A DNA stretch of 42,754 nucleotides, from the NCBI GenBank assembly GCA_017436645.1, contig JAFSCR010000016.1, positions 1 through 42,754 of the forward strand, in the 5' to 3' direction. Positions 33,135 to 40,504 of this stretch are shown here, in pieces; position 1 is the stretch's first letter; each line of letters begins with the position of its first letter. Origin of the DNA: Clostridia bacterium (GTDB lineage: Bacteria > Bacillota > Clostridia > UMGS1883 > UMGS1540). The translations under genes were made by a program, and so were the position numbers. The notes under the pieces are model-generated. The model was given only the letters and a program-made list of their open reading frames with translations. It was not told the origin of the DNA and did not search any database.

Positions 33135-34202
33135 TTAAATCGTATGCAGTTTCCGTATGATTTCATTTCCAACCTCTTCTGTGGTTGCCGTTCCGCCAAG
33201 GTCGGGGGTGAGAACCTTCTTTTCGGTTAAGACCATTTCGATGCACTTTATCAGGCGCTTGCCCCAGGCGGTGTATCCGAAAAAGTCAAGCATCTGGCTG
33301 GCGGACCATACAGTTGCCAAAGGATTTGCTTTGCCACATCCTGCAATGTCCGGTGCCGAGCCGTGAATCGGTTCAAACATGGACGGAAATTCCCGCTTTG
33401 GATTTAAATTTGCGCCTGCCGCAAGCCCCATGCCGCCTGCAATGGCAGCACCAAGGTCCGTCAGAATATCACCGAACAGGTTAGAAGTGACAACCACCTC
33501 AAAACGCTTCGGGTCTTTAATCATAAACATGCTTGCAGCATCCACAAGGTAAGAGTGGGTTTTTACTTCCGGATATTCTTTGCCCACTTCTTCAAAAATT
33601 TGATCCCAGAAAACCATGGAATAATTTAAGGCATTGGCTTTACTGATGCTTGTAAGGGATTTATTTTGCGACTTTGCAAGCTCATAAGCATAGCGAATGA
33701 CACGCTCGCAGCCCTTGCGGGAAAATACGCCGTCCTGAATGACAACCTCATTGGGCTTTCCTTTAAACAGCCAACTACCGCTGCCGGCATATTCGCCTTC
33801 GGTGTTTTCACGGACAAACACCATATCCACGTCTTCGGCAGAAATGTCTTTCAGAGGTGTGGGGGCACCGTTTAAGAGTTTTACGGGGCGGAGATTGATA
33901 TACTGGTCAAAGCTTTTTCGGATAACGAGGAGTAAATCCCAAAGAGAAATATGGTCCGGCACACCCGGTGCACCGACTGCACCGAGGAAAATGGCATCAA
34001 AATTTTTAAGGGTTTCAATGCCGTCATCCGCCATCATTTTCCCTGTTTGCTTATAATATTCACAGCCCCAGGGGAAGTGGGTGAATGCAAAACGGAAGCC
34101 GCCATCAAGCGTTGCGACTTCTTCCAAAACCTTGATTCCCTCTCGGATGACTTCGGGACCTATGCCGTCCCCTGCAATTACTGCAATTTTATGTGTATTC
34201 AT
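33135..34202 (-). CDS. D-malate / tartrate dehydrogenase (isopropylmalate dehydrogenase family)
   Basis: A 355-residue NAD- and divalent-metal-dependent beta-decarboxylating dehydrogenase. The start IAVIAGDGIGPEVIREGIKV and the metal-binding SNLFGDILTDLGAAIAGGMG are shared by the family. FPWGCEYYKQTGKMMADDG and VGAPGVPDHISLWDLLLVIR are features I associate with the D-malate/tartrate (DmlA/TtuC) branch, not leucine biosynthesis; no leu genes are near. The likely reaction is D-malate to pyruvate plus CO2, or a related acid. The ribosome site is GGAGG, 8 nt before the start. It is divergent from a LysR gene, as dmlA is from dmlR in E. coli. Confidence 0.86.
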   Translation of the reverse strand: MNTHKIAVIAGDGIGPEVIREGIKVLEEVATLDGGFRFAFTHFPWGCEYYKQTGKMMADDGIETLKNFDAIFLGAVGAPGVPDHISLWDLLLVIRKSFDQYINLRPVKLLNGAPTPLKDISAEDVDMVFVRENTEGEYAGSGSWLFKGKPNEVVIQDGVFSRKGCERVIRYAYELAKSQNKSLTSISKANALNYSMVFWDQIFEEVGKEYPEVKTHSYLVDAASMFMIKDPKRFEVVVTSNLFGDILTDLGAAIAGGMGLAAGANLNPKREFPSMFEPIHGSAPDIAGCGKANPLATVWSASQMLDFFGYTAWGKRLIKCIEMVLTEKKVLTPDLGGTATTEEVGNEIIRKLHTI

Positions 34203-34230
34203 ATTTTAACCTCCATTTTAAGATGATTTC

Positions 34231-34259
34231 ATTATATCTCCTGCGATTGTATTTGTAAA
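34231..34259 (-). promoter_or_regulatory. Promoter of the dehydrogenase gene
   Basis: Minus strand: TTTACA (34259-34254), 17-bp spacer, TATAAT (34236-34231). It lies back to back with the lysR promoter, the two -35 boxes being 12 bp apart. Confidence 0.8.
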
Positions 34260-34271
34260 ATATATATTTTA

Positions 34272-34300
34272 TTGACAATTATAGGAATTTCCTATATAAT
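34272..34300 (+). promoter_or_regulatory. Promoter of the lysR-MBL unit
   Basis: TTGACA (34272-34277), 17-bp spacer, TATAAT (34295-34300): full consensus. The spacer is filled by a 15-bp palindrome. Confidence 0.9.
34281..34295. promoter_or_regulatory. T-N11-A palindrome, likely LysR binding site
   Basis: ATAGGAATTTCCTAT is a perfect 7-bp inverted repeat around one T and contains T-N11-A (34282 to 34294), the LysR-type core. Its position between -35 and -10 of lysR predicts autorepression; it would also place the protein upstream of the divergent dehydrogenase promoter. Confidence 0.75.
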
Positions 34301-34322
34301 AAAATAAGACAGGAGGTGCAAG

Positions 34323-35210
34323 ATGAATCTGAATCAGTTAAAATATTTTTGCACGGTGTGTTTATTTCAGACAGTATCCGATGCGGCCGAATATTTACAT
34401 ATATCCCAGCCGTCGTTATCCGGCGCAATAAAAGACCTTGAAAATGAATTTGGGGTGCGTCTTTTCAGGCGACACCATCGTGGCATGGAACTGACGCCTG
34501 AAGGCGAAGTGCTGTATAAAATGGGGAAGGATATTATTTTACGGGCGGAGCAAACCGAAAATATTATGAAAGATTTAGGTAGAGAACGTAAAAAATTGCG
34601 GCTTGGCGTCCCGCCCATGATCGGGTCCGTAATTCTGCCTAAAATTTATCGGGATTTTTTCTCCGTGCATACAGATATTACGCCGGAAATTGTAGAGGGC
34701 GGCAGAAACGACCTTGTCCAAAAGCTTTCCGAGGATTATCTCGACATGATTTTTGTACCGCATAACCGACCTTTAGATTCTGCATTTTCCACTATGGAGG
34801 CGGCACGCCTTGAAATTGTGTGCTGCACGCAGAAGGATAGTCCGCTTTTTTTGCAGGATGTTGCCACGCCGTCCTTGCTTAAAAACATACCGCTTGTATT
34901 ATTTGAGGATAGTTTTTTTCAAACAGAGGAAATCAAGAAATGGTTTGCACGGGGAGACGTTAAACCGAATATTCTTTTACAGACTGCACAGCTATCCACG
35001 ATGCTTAGCATCATTTCAAATCAAATAGCAGCCGGCTTTATGTTCAGAAAGCTGATTGAAAAAAATACGGATTTTAAGGCAGTTCCGATGCAGTTGCCGT
35101 TATACGCTAATGTCAGTCTTGTATGGAAGAAAGAATCATATTCCTTTGCCGGTATGCAAAAATTCAAAAAATATATGGGTGATAACAACCCCTTTATCAG
35201 TAATTCATAA
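34323..35210 (+). CDS. LysR-family transcriptional regulator
   Basis: A 295-residue regulator. The winged helix-turn-helix is at residues 1-60 (NLNQLKYFCTVCLFQTVSDA, then LHISQPSLSGAIKDLENEFG and VRLFRRHHRGMELTPEG). The rest is the two-lobe effector domain, with RLGVPPMIGSVILPKIYRDF starting the first lobe. It probably senses a small organic acid and controls the divergent dehydrogenase and its own unit. AGGAGGTG lies 4-5 nt before the ATG. The MBL gene follows 14 bp later. Confidence 0.95.
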   Translation: MNLNQLKYFCTVCLFQTVSDAAEYLHISQPSLSGAIKDLENEFGVRLFRRHHRGMELTPEGEVLYKMGKDIILRAEQTENIMKDLGRERKKLRLGVPPMIGSVILPKIYRDFFSVHTDITPEIVEGGRNDLVQKLSEDYLDMIFVPHNRPLDSAFSTMEAARLEIVCCTQKDSPLFLQDVATPSLLKNIPLVLFEDSFFQTEEIKKWFARGDVKPNILLQTAQLSTMLSIISNQIAAGFMFRKLIEKNTDFKAVPMQLPLYANVSLVWKKESYSFAGMQKFKKYMGDNNPFISNS

Positions 35211-35224
35211 AAGGAGGAGTTAAA

Positions 35225-35986
35225 GTGTTTGCACGAAAAAAATTTGAAAATCATTATGAGGGAGCAATTGAACCGTTTAAAATCATAGGAAATGTGTACT
35301 TTATTGGTACGACACCTGCATCATCCCACCTCGTTGATACGGGCGAAGGACTGATTGTAATTGATACGGGCTACAGTGACACGTTGTTTTTACTGATCAA
35401 TTCAATCTACAAGCTTGGATTTTCGCCCTATGATATTAAATACATCATTCATACCCACTGGCACGGTGACCACACGGAAGCGACAGCCGCTCTTGCACAT
35501 TTAACGGGCGCCAAGACGTTTATCGGTGAAAAAGATGCCGAAAAGGTTCAGAAATATTTTACCCCTGATGTTTTACTCAAAGAAGGCGACGTGGTAAAGC
35601 TTGGGAACACCGAGATAGAAGTTATGGAAACGCCGGGGCATACAAAAGGAACAATTTCCTTGTTTTTTGAAACGGAGGAAAACGGCATGCGATATAATGT
35701 GGGAACCTTTGGCGGTGCCGGGGCAAACACGCTGAAGAAGGGGTGCTTTGATTACGAAGAGTGCCGCACAGGTTACAGAGATTCCCTTCGCAGGTTACGA
35801 GAGAAAAAGGTGGATGTTTTTATTGGCAACCACGTGTGGAATAACGATACGGAAGGAAAAGGCGAAATTCTGAAAACAACAGGGGAAAACAAGTTTGTTG
35901 ATGACAAAATCTGGCATCAGTTTTTAGACTTTTGCGAAAACCGATTGGATCAGGTTATAGAAAGTGAAAGCCAGACTTTGAGATGA
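35225..35986 (+). CDS. Metallo-beta-lactamase-fold hydrolase, second of the B3-like pair
   Basis: A 253-residue zinc hydrolase, GTG start, after AAAGGAGGAG. HTHWHGDH (76-83) gives His78, His80, Asp82 and His83; ETPGHTKGT gives the next His; FIGNHVWNN near the end gives the last. Like the protein at 11596-12489 it has an FGGAGxNxL segment before the final ligand and a DTGxGLIxxDxGY strand at the start, so the two are clearly homologous. Here it is co-transcribed with a LysR regulator and lies beside a D-malate/tartrate dehydrogenase. A role in opening a lactone or ester that feeds the dehydrogenase is a guess. No signal peptide. Confidence 0.88.
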   Translation: MFARKKFENHYEGAIEPFKIIGNVYFIGTTPASSHLVDTGEGLIVIDTGYSDTLFLLINSIYKLGFSPYDIKYIIHTHWHGDHTEATAALAHLTGAKTFIGEKDAEKVQKYFTPDVLLKEGDVVKLGNTEIEVMETPGHTKGTISLFFETEENGMRYNVGTFGGAGANTLKKGCFDYEECRTGYRDSLRRLREKKVDVFIGNHVWNNDTEGKGEILKTTGENKFVDDKIWHQFLDFCENRLDQVIESESQTLR

Positions 35987-35997
35987 GGTGAAGAAAC

Positions 35998-36174
35998 ATG
36001 GGAACACAATGTGAAACCTGTGCTTATTATGTATACGATGATGAATTAGAAGAATACGAATGCACCATGCAGCTTGACGAGGACGATATTTCCACTTTTT
36101 ACAGCGGACGGAAAAACACCTGCCCCTATTATCGGTTTTATGACGAATATAAAATGGTACAGAAACAAAATTAA
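35998..36174 (+). CDS. Small four-cysteine protein, DUF6472-like
   Basis: A 58-residue protein, MGTQCETCAYYVYDDELEEY at its start. Cysteines at 5, 8, 22 and 42 are spaced as a small metal-binding knuckle (CETC ... C ... CPYYRF), and the middle is strongly acidic (QLDEDD). This matches the small clostridial family DUF6472, whose function is unknown. A GAGGTG site overlaps the stop of the MBL gene 11 bp before the ATG, so it is probably the last gene of the LysR-MBL unit, although such genes occur in many contexts. Confidence 0.8.
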   Translation: MGTQCETCAYYVYDDELEEYECTMQLDEDDISTFYSGRKNTCPYYRFYDEYKMVQKQN

Positions 36175-36196
36175 CAGAAAAGTATGGACTTTTCTG
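36175..36196. repeat. 9-bp inverted repeat at the trpB promoter
   Basis: CAGAAAAGT (36175-36183) and ACTTTTCTG (36188-36196) around ATGG. It overlaps the -35 of the trpB promoter and is not followed by a T run, so an operator is more likely than a terminator. Confidence 0.6.
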
Positions 36197-36213
36197 CAGG
36201 GTTATGCTATAAT
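36185..36213 (+). promoter_or_regulatory. Promoter of trpB
   Basis: TGGACT (36185-36190), 17-bp spacer ending in TGC (extended -10), TATAAT (36208-36213). Predicted start near 36220; the ~25-nt leader excludes a T-box or trp leader peptide. Confidence 0.8.
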
Positions 36214-36245
36214 AATCCCAATATCAGAATAAAGGATTGATTCAG

Positions 36246-37487
36246 ATGAATAAGTATAAAGATTTTGATAATTACTTAAAGGAGTATCCCACAAGCGACG
36301 GCTATTTTGGAAAGTACGGTGGTGCCTATCTTCCAGACGAACTAATTCCGGCGTTTAAAGAAGCGGATGATGCCTATGAAGCTATTTGCCATTCTGCCCA
36401 GTTTATTAATGAGCTGCGCCGCATCCGCAAGGAGTTTCAGGGAAGACCTACACCGGTGTACCATTGTGAACGCCTTTCAAAGCTTTTCGGGAACTGCCAG
36501 ATTTATTTAAAAAGAGAGGACTTAAATCATACCGGTGCGCATAAACTGAATCACTGTATGGGTGAGGGTCTTCTGGCAAAATATATGGGCAAGAAAAAGC
36601 TGATTGCCGAAACGGGCGCAGGCCAGCACGGGGTTGCCATTGCAACTGCGGCGGCATATTTTGGTATGGAATGTGACGTTTACATGGGTGAAGTGGATAT
36701 TGAAAAACAGCATCCCAATGTAATCCGTATGAAAATGCTTGGTGCCAACGTAATCCCCGTAACGAAAGGCCTTAAAACCCTCAAAGAGGCGGTTGACGCC
36801 GCTTTTGAAGCGTATTTGAAAGAATATGATAATGCCATTTACTGTATTGGTTCCGTTTTAGGGCCTCATCCCTTCCCGAAAATGGTTCGTGATTTCCAGT
36901 CCATTATCGGTATTGAAGCGAGAGAACAGTTCCTTGAAATGACAGGGATTATGCCCGATGCCGTTTGTGCATGTGTTGGCGGTGGCTCCAATTCCATCGG
37001 AATGTTTGTGCCGTTCCTTTCTGACCCCGTTGAAATTTACGGCATAGAGCCACTCGGCCGCGGTGACGCAGTTGGAGACCATGCCGCTACTATGAAGTAC
37101 GGCACACCGGGACGCCTTCATGGGTTTGACAGCTATCTTCTGCAGGACGAAAACGGTGAGCCGCTTCCCGTTTACTCTATTGCAAGCGGCCTTGACTATC
37201 CCGGCGTAGGCCCTGAACATGCACATCTTCGTGACCTTGGAAGAGTACATTATGATACGGTGACGGATGAAGAAGCCATGGAAGCTTTTTTCCTTCTTTC
37301 GAGATATGAGGGTATTATCCCTGCCATCGAAAGCGCCCATGCGGTGGCATACGCCATTCGCTATGCAAAAGCGCACCAGTCCGGCTCCATCCTTGCCTGT
37401 CTCTCGGGCAGAGGCGATAAGGATATTGACTATGTTTATGAAAAATACGGTTGCGGCGAAAAGTTTAAGCTGGATTACGAACTCTAA
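36246..37487 (+). CDS. trpB: Tryptophan synthase beta subunit, standing alone
   Basis: A 413-residue PLP enzyme. The PLP lysine is Lys100 in [11 protein letters not shown], the catalytic Glu122 is in AETGAGQHG, and the phosphate-binding loop is GGGSNS (245-250). [20 protein letters not shown] and [14 protein letters not shown] match TrpB. The region [20 protein letters not shown] deviates from the usual EAGG...GxHxAxL wording. No trpA or other trp gene is in the window, so it may use free indole with serine, act with a distant TrpA, or have changed substrate. The ATG at 36246 follows AAAGGA; the ATG at 36237 is closer to that site and less likely. Confidence 0.88.
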   Translation: MNKYKDFDNYLKEYPTSDGYFGKYGGAYLPDELIPAFKEADDAYEAICHSAQFINELRRIRKEFQGRPTPVYHCERLSKLFGNCQIYLKREDLNHTGAHKLNHCMGEGLLAKYMGKKKLIAETGAGQHGVAIATAAAYFGMECDVYMGEVDIEKQHPNVIRMKMLGANVIPVTKGLKTLKEAVDAAFEAYLKEYDNAIYCIGSVLGPHPFPKMVRDFQSIIGIEAREQFLEMTGIMPDAVCACVGGGSNSIGMFVPFLSDPVEIYGIEPLGRGDAVGDHAATMKYGTPGRLHGFDSYLLQDENGEPLPVYSIASGLDYPGVGPEHAHLRDLGRVHYDTVTDEEAMEAFFLLSRYEGIIPAIESAHAVAYAIRYAKAHQSGSILACLSGRGDKDIDYVYEKYGCGEKFKLDYEL

Positions 37488-37513
37488 AAGTTGGTAAAAA
37501 TCGTCGAATTTTC

Positions 37514-37542
37514 TTGACAAATCGCAAAATAGGATTTATAAT
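37514..37542 (+). promoter_or_regulatory. Promoter of the CPA2 antiporter gene
   Basis: TTGACA (37514-37519), 17-bp spacer, TATAAT (37537-37542): full consensus. Predicted start near 37549. Confidence 0.9.
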
Positions 37543-37554
37543 AGGAAAGTCATG

Positions 37555-37585
37555 CAAAATCGGGAGGCATCGCCTTTCGATTTTG
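37555..37585 (+). promoter_or_regulatory. Hairpin in the antiporter mRNA leader
   Basis: A 14-bp stem (CAAAATCGGGAGGC with GCCTTTCGATTTTG, two G-U pairs) closed by loop ATC, beginning about 6 nt after the predicted transcription start. No T run follows, so it is not a terminator. It hides a GGGAGG sequence. It may protect the mRNA or bind a regulator; it matches no riboswitch I recognise. Confidence 0.65.
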
Positions 37586-37618
37586 TTATGAAAAGAATAA
37601 ATATAAGGAAGAGATTTT

Positions 37619-38920
37619 ATGAGCACACTTTTATCCGTTTCCATTGCACTTCTCGCCGGCCTTTTAATGACGAGAGTGTTTAAACCGCTGAAATTACCGG
37701 CAGTAACGGCCTACCTTATTGCAGGCGTATTAATCGGGCCGTACTGCATGGGTGCACTTGGCATTGAGGGCCTTGGCTTTAAATCCTCGGAGGCTGTAGG
37801 AGCACTCAGCCTTATTGCCGATGTGGCACTTGGCTTTATCGCATTTTCCATCGGTACGGAGTTCCGTATAGAAGAACTTAAGAAAATCGGCAAGCAGGCA
37901 TTTGTTATCGGTATTTTTCAGGCCGTAGTGGCAACCATCCTCGTTGACCTTGCCTTATTCGGCATGCATCTTATTATGCCCGATAAACTTTCCGTATCCC
38001 AGCTTATCACTTTGGGCGCAATCGCAACTGCAACGGCCCCTGCCGCAACCCTTATGGTTGTACGCCAGTATAAAGCAAAGGGCCCGCTTACGGATTTGCT
38101 TCTCCCTATCGTAGCACTGGACGATGCGGTTGGTCTTATTGTTTTTGCTGTGTCCTTCGGGATTGCACGTTCCCTTCTGGAAGGCGCAGTGGATATGGTT
38201 TCCATTCTGGTAAATCCCTTAGTTGAAATTGCCTGTTCCTTGGCACTTGGTGGCGTGATGGGATGGATTTTGACACAGCTTGAAAAGCTTTTCAATTCCA
38301 ATACAAACCGTTTGAATATGTCCATTGCATTTGTGTTTTTAACGGTTGCACTTTCTATGCTGAAGTTTGAAATCGGTCCTGTACATATCGGTTTTTCTTC
38401 TCTTCTCGTTTGTATGATGCTCGGTACCCTCTTCTGCAATCTTTGCCCCCTTTCTGAAGATGTTATGGAAAGAACGGATAAATGGACTTCGCCCCTCTTT
38501 GCACTTTTCTTTGTGATTAGCGGTGCAGAGCTGGAGCTTGGCGTGTTCGGGGACTGGGCGATTATCGTAATCGGCCTTATATACATCCTGTTCCGCTCTC
38601 TCGGTAAGTACTTCGGTGCCATGGGCAGTGCAAAGATAACAAATTGCTCTCCCGCAATCTGCAAATACCTTGGTATTACGCTCTTGCCTCAGGCAGGCGT
38701 TGCACTCGGCATGTGTGCCATTGCGGCCGAAAAGCTCCCCGGTCAGGGAAACCTCATTCGAAACATTACGCTCTTTGCAGTTCTGATTTATGAACTCTTC
38801 GGTCCCGTAATGACCAGATGGGCACTCACAAAGGCAGGCGATATTCAGCCCATGAGCGAAGAAGTCAAGATGCGCCGCCAGAAGAAGCTGGAAGAAGCAA
38901 AGCAGAGTACAGCAAATTAA
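37619..38920 (+). CDS. CPA2-family cation/proton antiporter
   Basis: A 433-residue membrane protein with about twelve hydrophobic segments of the Na+/H+ exchanger fold. It starts LLSVSIALLAGLLMTRVFKP and contains YLIAGVLIGPYCMG, GFIAFSIGTEFRIEELKKIG, and ATATAPAATLMVVRQY followed by VALDDAVGLIVFAVSFGIAR, where the paired Asp residues correspond to the ion site of CPA transporters. The C-terminus is short and basic, with no TrkA-N nucleotide-binding domain. It moves K+ or Na+ against protons. The ribosome site is AAGGAAGAG. The CLC gene follows after 57 bp, so ion homeostasis genes are grouped here. Confidence 0.9.
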   Translation: MSTLLSVSIALLAGLLMTRVFKPLKLPAVTAYLIAGVLIGPYCMGALGIEGLGFKSSEAVGALSLIADVALGFIAFSIGTEFRIEELKKIGKQAFVIGIFQAVVATILVDLALFGMHLIMPDKLSVSQLITLGAIATATAPAATLMVVRQYKAKGPLTDLLLPIVALDDAVGLIVFAVSFGIARSLLEGAVDMVSILVNPLVEIACSLALGGVMGWILTQLEKLFNSNTNRLNMSIAFVFLTVALSMLKFEIGPVHIGFSSLLVCMMLGTLFCNLCPLSEDVMERTDKWTSPLFALFFVISGAELELGVFGDWAIIVIGLIYILFRSLGKYFGAMGSAKITNCSPAICKYLGITLLPQAGVALGMCAIAAEKLPGQGNLIRNITLFAVLIYELFGPVMTRWALTKAGDIQPMSEEVKMRRQKKLEEAKQSTAN

Positions 38921-38931
38921 TCCTACAATTC

Positions 38932-38957
38932 ATCCGGATGCCTTCGGGCATTCGGAT
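38932..38957 (+). terminator. UUCG hairpin between antiporter and CLC genes
   Basis: ATCCGGATGCC (38932-38942), loop TTCG, GGCATTCGGAT (38947-38957), one G-U pair. It is followed by the mixed tract TTGTATT rather than a clean T run, so it may be a partial terminator that lowers expression of the CLC gene. Confidence 0.55.
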
Positions 38958-38977
38958 TTGTATTCGGAGATGTTTTT

Positions 38978-40231
38978 ATGAGAGAAAATATAAAGCAGTC
39001 TTTATCTTACAGCGGCGCACTTTTAAAGTGGTGCTTTCTCGGTGTGCTTGTTGGTCTTGTTGGCGGAACGGTGGGAAGTCTGTTTCATATTAGTATAGAC
39101 TTTGTCACGGAGCTCCGTGTGGAGCATACCTGGATTCTCTACGGTTTGCCTGTGGGCGGTGTTGTGATCGCATTTTTATATGCGCTTTGTAAAAAAGAAG
39201 GGCGGGTGGACACAAACCGTGTTCTGGAAGCCGTCAGAACAGAAGAAAAGGTTCCCTTTGTTATGGGGCCCCTGATTTTTGCAAGCACCGTCATTACCCA
39301 TCTTTTCGGCGGATCTGCCGGACGGGAAGGGGCAGCACTGCAGCTTGGCGGCAGTATCGGCTATCGAATGGGAAAACTCTTTCATCTTGGCAAAGCGGAT
39401 TTGCACCTTATCGTCATGGCAGGCATGAGCGCCGTATTTGCAGCTCTTTTCGGCACACCGCTTGCTGCGGCCATTTTTGCCATTGAAGTGGTAAGTGTCG
39501 GCATCGTTCAGTATGCAGCACTTGTGCCGTGCATTACCGCCGCTGTTACGGCGTATGGTATGGCTGGGTTGTTCCACATTTCTCCGGTTCGTTTTATGCT
39601 TGACTTCTTTCCGCCACTTGCGGTGGATACGGCCATTATGACGGTTGTTCTCGGCGTCTTATGTGCCGTAATTGGTATTGTTTTTTGCACTTCCATTCAT
39701 AAAACGGAGCACCTTTTTGAAAAGTTTCTTCCTAATAAATATATACGCGCTGCACTCGGTGCAATTTGCATTATTCTCCTTACGCTTTTGGTCGGATCCC
39801 GTGATTACAACGGGGCAGGCATGGACGTGATTGGAAAGGCGCTTAGGGGAGAAGCAGGCTGGGAAGCATTCCTTCTTAAAATCCTGTTTACCGCCATTAC
39901 AATCGCTGCAGGCTTTAAAGGCGGAGAGATTGTTCCTGCTTTCTTTATTGGTTCCACGTTCGGGTGTGTAATCGGTCCTGTTTTAGGTCTTAATCCGGGA
40001 TTCGCAGCGGCAATGTGTTTCATCGGACTTTTTTGCAGTGTTGTAAATTGTCCGGTGGCATCGCTCCTTTTGGCACTGGAGGTTTTCGGTGCGGAAGGTA
40101 TACTTTATTTTGCAATTATCTGTGCTGTCAGCTTCATGATGAGTGGCAATTTTGGCCTTTATAAAAGTCAGAAAATTGTCTATTCGAAACTGGATGCACA
40201 TTATGTGGATACGTTCACAAATGAAGTATAA
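38978..40231 (+). CDS. CLC-family anion transporter, probably the fluoride-type (CLC-F) branch
   Basis: A 417-residue membrane protein of the CLC fold. It retains GREG (in GGSAGREGAALQLGGSIG), with the gating Glu, but the following residue is Ala where chloride CLCs have Pro. The GSGIP motif of chloride transporters is replaced by RVDTNRVLEAVR. These two changes and the C-terminal GNFGLYKSQKIVYSKL fit the CLC-F clade of fluoride/proton antiporters, though the assignment rests on memory of the family. There are no CBS domains. No fluoride riboswitch sequence is visible upstream. The ribosome site is GGAG, eight bases before the ATG. Confidence 0.88.
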   Translation: MRENIKQSLSYSGALLKWCFLGVLVGLVGGTVGSLFHISIDFVTELRVEHTWILYGLPVGGVVIAFLYALCKKEGRVDTNRVLEAVRTEEKVPFVMGPLIFASTVITHLFGGSAGREGAALQLGGSIGYRMGKLFHLGKADLHLIVMAGMSAVFAALFGTPLAAAIFAIEVVSVGIVQYAALVPCITAAVTAYGMAGLFHISPVRFMLDFFPPLAVDTAIMTVVLGVLCAVIGIVFCTSIHKTEHLFEKFLPNKYIRAALGAICIILLTLLVGSRDYNGAGMDVIGKALRGEAGWEAFLLKILFTAITIAAGFKGGEIVPAFFIGSTFGCVIGPVLGLNPGFAAAMCFIGLFCSVVNCPVASLLLALEVFGAEGILYFAIICAVSFMMSGNFGLYKSQKIVYSKLDAHYVDTFTNEV

Positions 40232-40250
40232 ATAAAGAAAATAACGGGTA

Positions 40251-40287
40251 AAAAATGGCTGTTTTTGCAAAAAAACGGCCATTTTTT
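40251..40287 (+). terminator. Terminator of the antiporter-CLC unit
   Basis: A continuous 16-bp stem (AAAAATGGC-T-GTTTTT with AAAAAC-G-GCCATTTTT, one G-U pair) closed by a GCAA tetraloop and ending in a T run. Confidence 0.88.
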
Positions 40288-40296
40288 CTGTCTTTT

Positions 40297-40317
40297 CAAA
40301 AAATTTTTTTAAAAAAT
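40297..40317 (+). repeat. AT-rich 21-base repeat, copy 1
   Basis: C, six A, seven T, six A, T. Identical to 41821-41841. Here it lies about 140 bp upstream of the promoter of the 3D-domain gene. The rest of 40288-40453 is AT-rich with no gene and no clear fold. Confidence 0.8.
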
Positions 40318-40453
40318 CGTAATATTTTTTTAAAAAGTGTTCAACATTTGCGAGGCCTTGTAAACTAAGGGTTTCAGCGTTTTTGGCGAAAAATCGGCGT
40401 TTCCATATTCTTCCAAAATTTGTAATATATTTGAAATTTTAACATAAAATAGT

Positions 40454-40482
40454 TTGACAAAGGGCAAAATTTATAGTAGAAT
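40454..40482 (+). promoter_or_regulatory. Promoter of the 3D-domain protein gene
   Basis: TTGACA (40454-40459), 17-bp spacer, TAGAAT (40477-40482). Predicted start near 40489. Its presence shows that the apparent TTG start at 40454 is false. Confidence 0.82.
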
Positions 40483-40504
40483 ATGGGGCGAAGGAGTGAT
40501 TCTC

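Noticed and set aside
37588..37680. Short leader ORF starting at ATG 37588 before the antiporter
   Set aside because: No ribosome site at a usable distance and it runs out of frame into the antiporter coding sequence.
38921..38977. Fluoride riboswitch upstream of the CLC gene
   Set aside because: The gap is only 57 bp and holds a simple UUCG hairpin; the conserved fluoride aptamer sequence is absent.
40454..40504. Upstream extension of the 3D-domain protein to TTG 40454
   Set aside because: The TTG is the first half of the -35 box, so it lies upstream of the transcript start.
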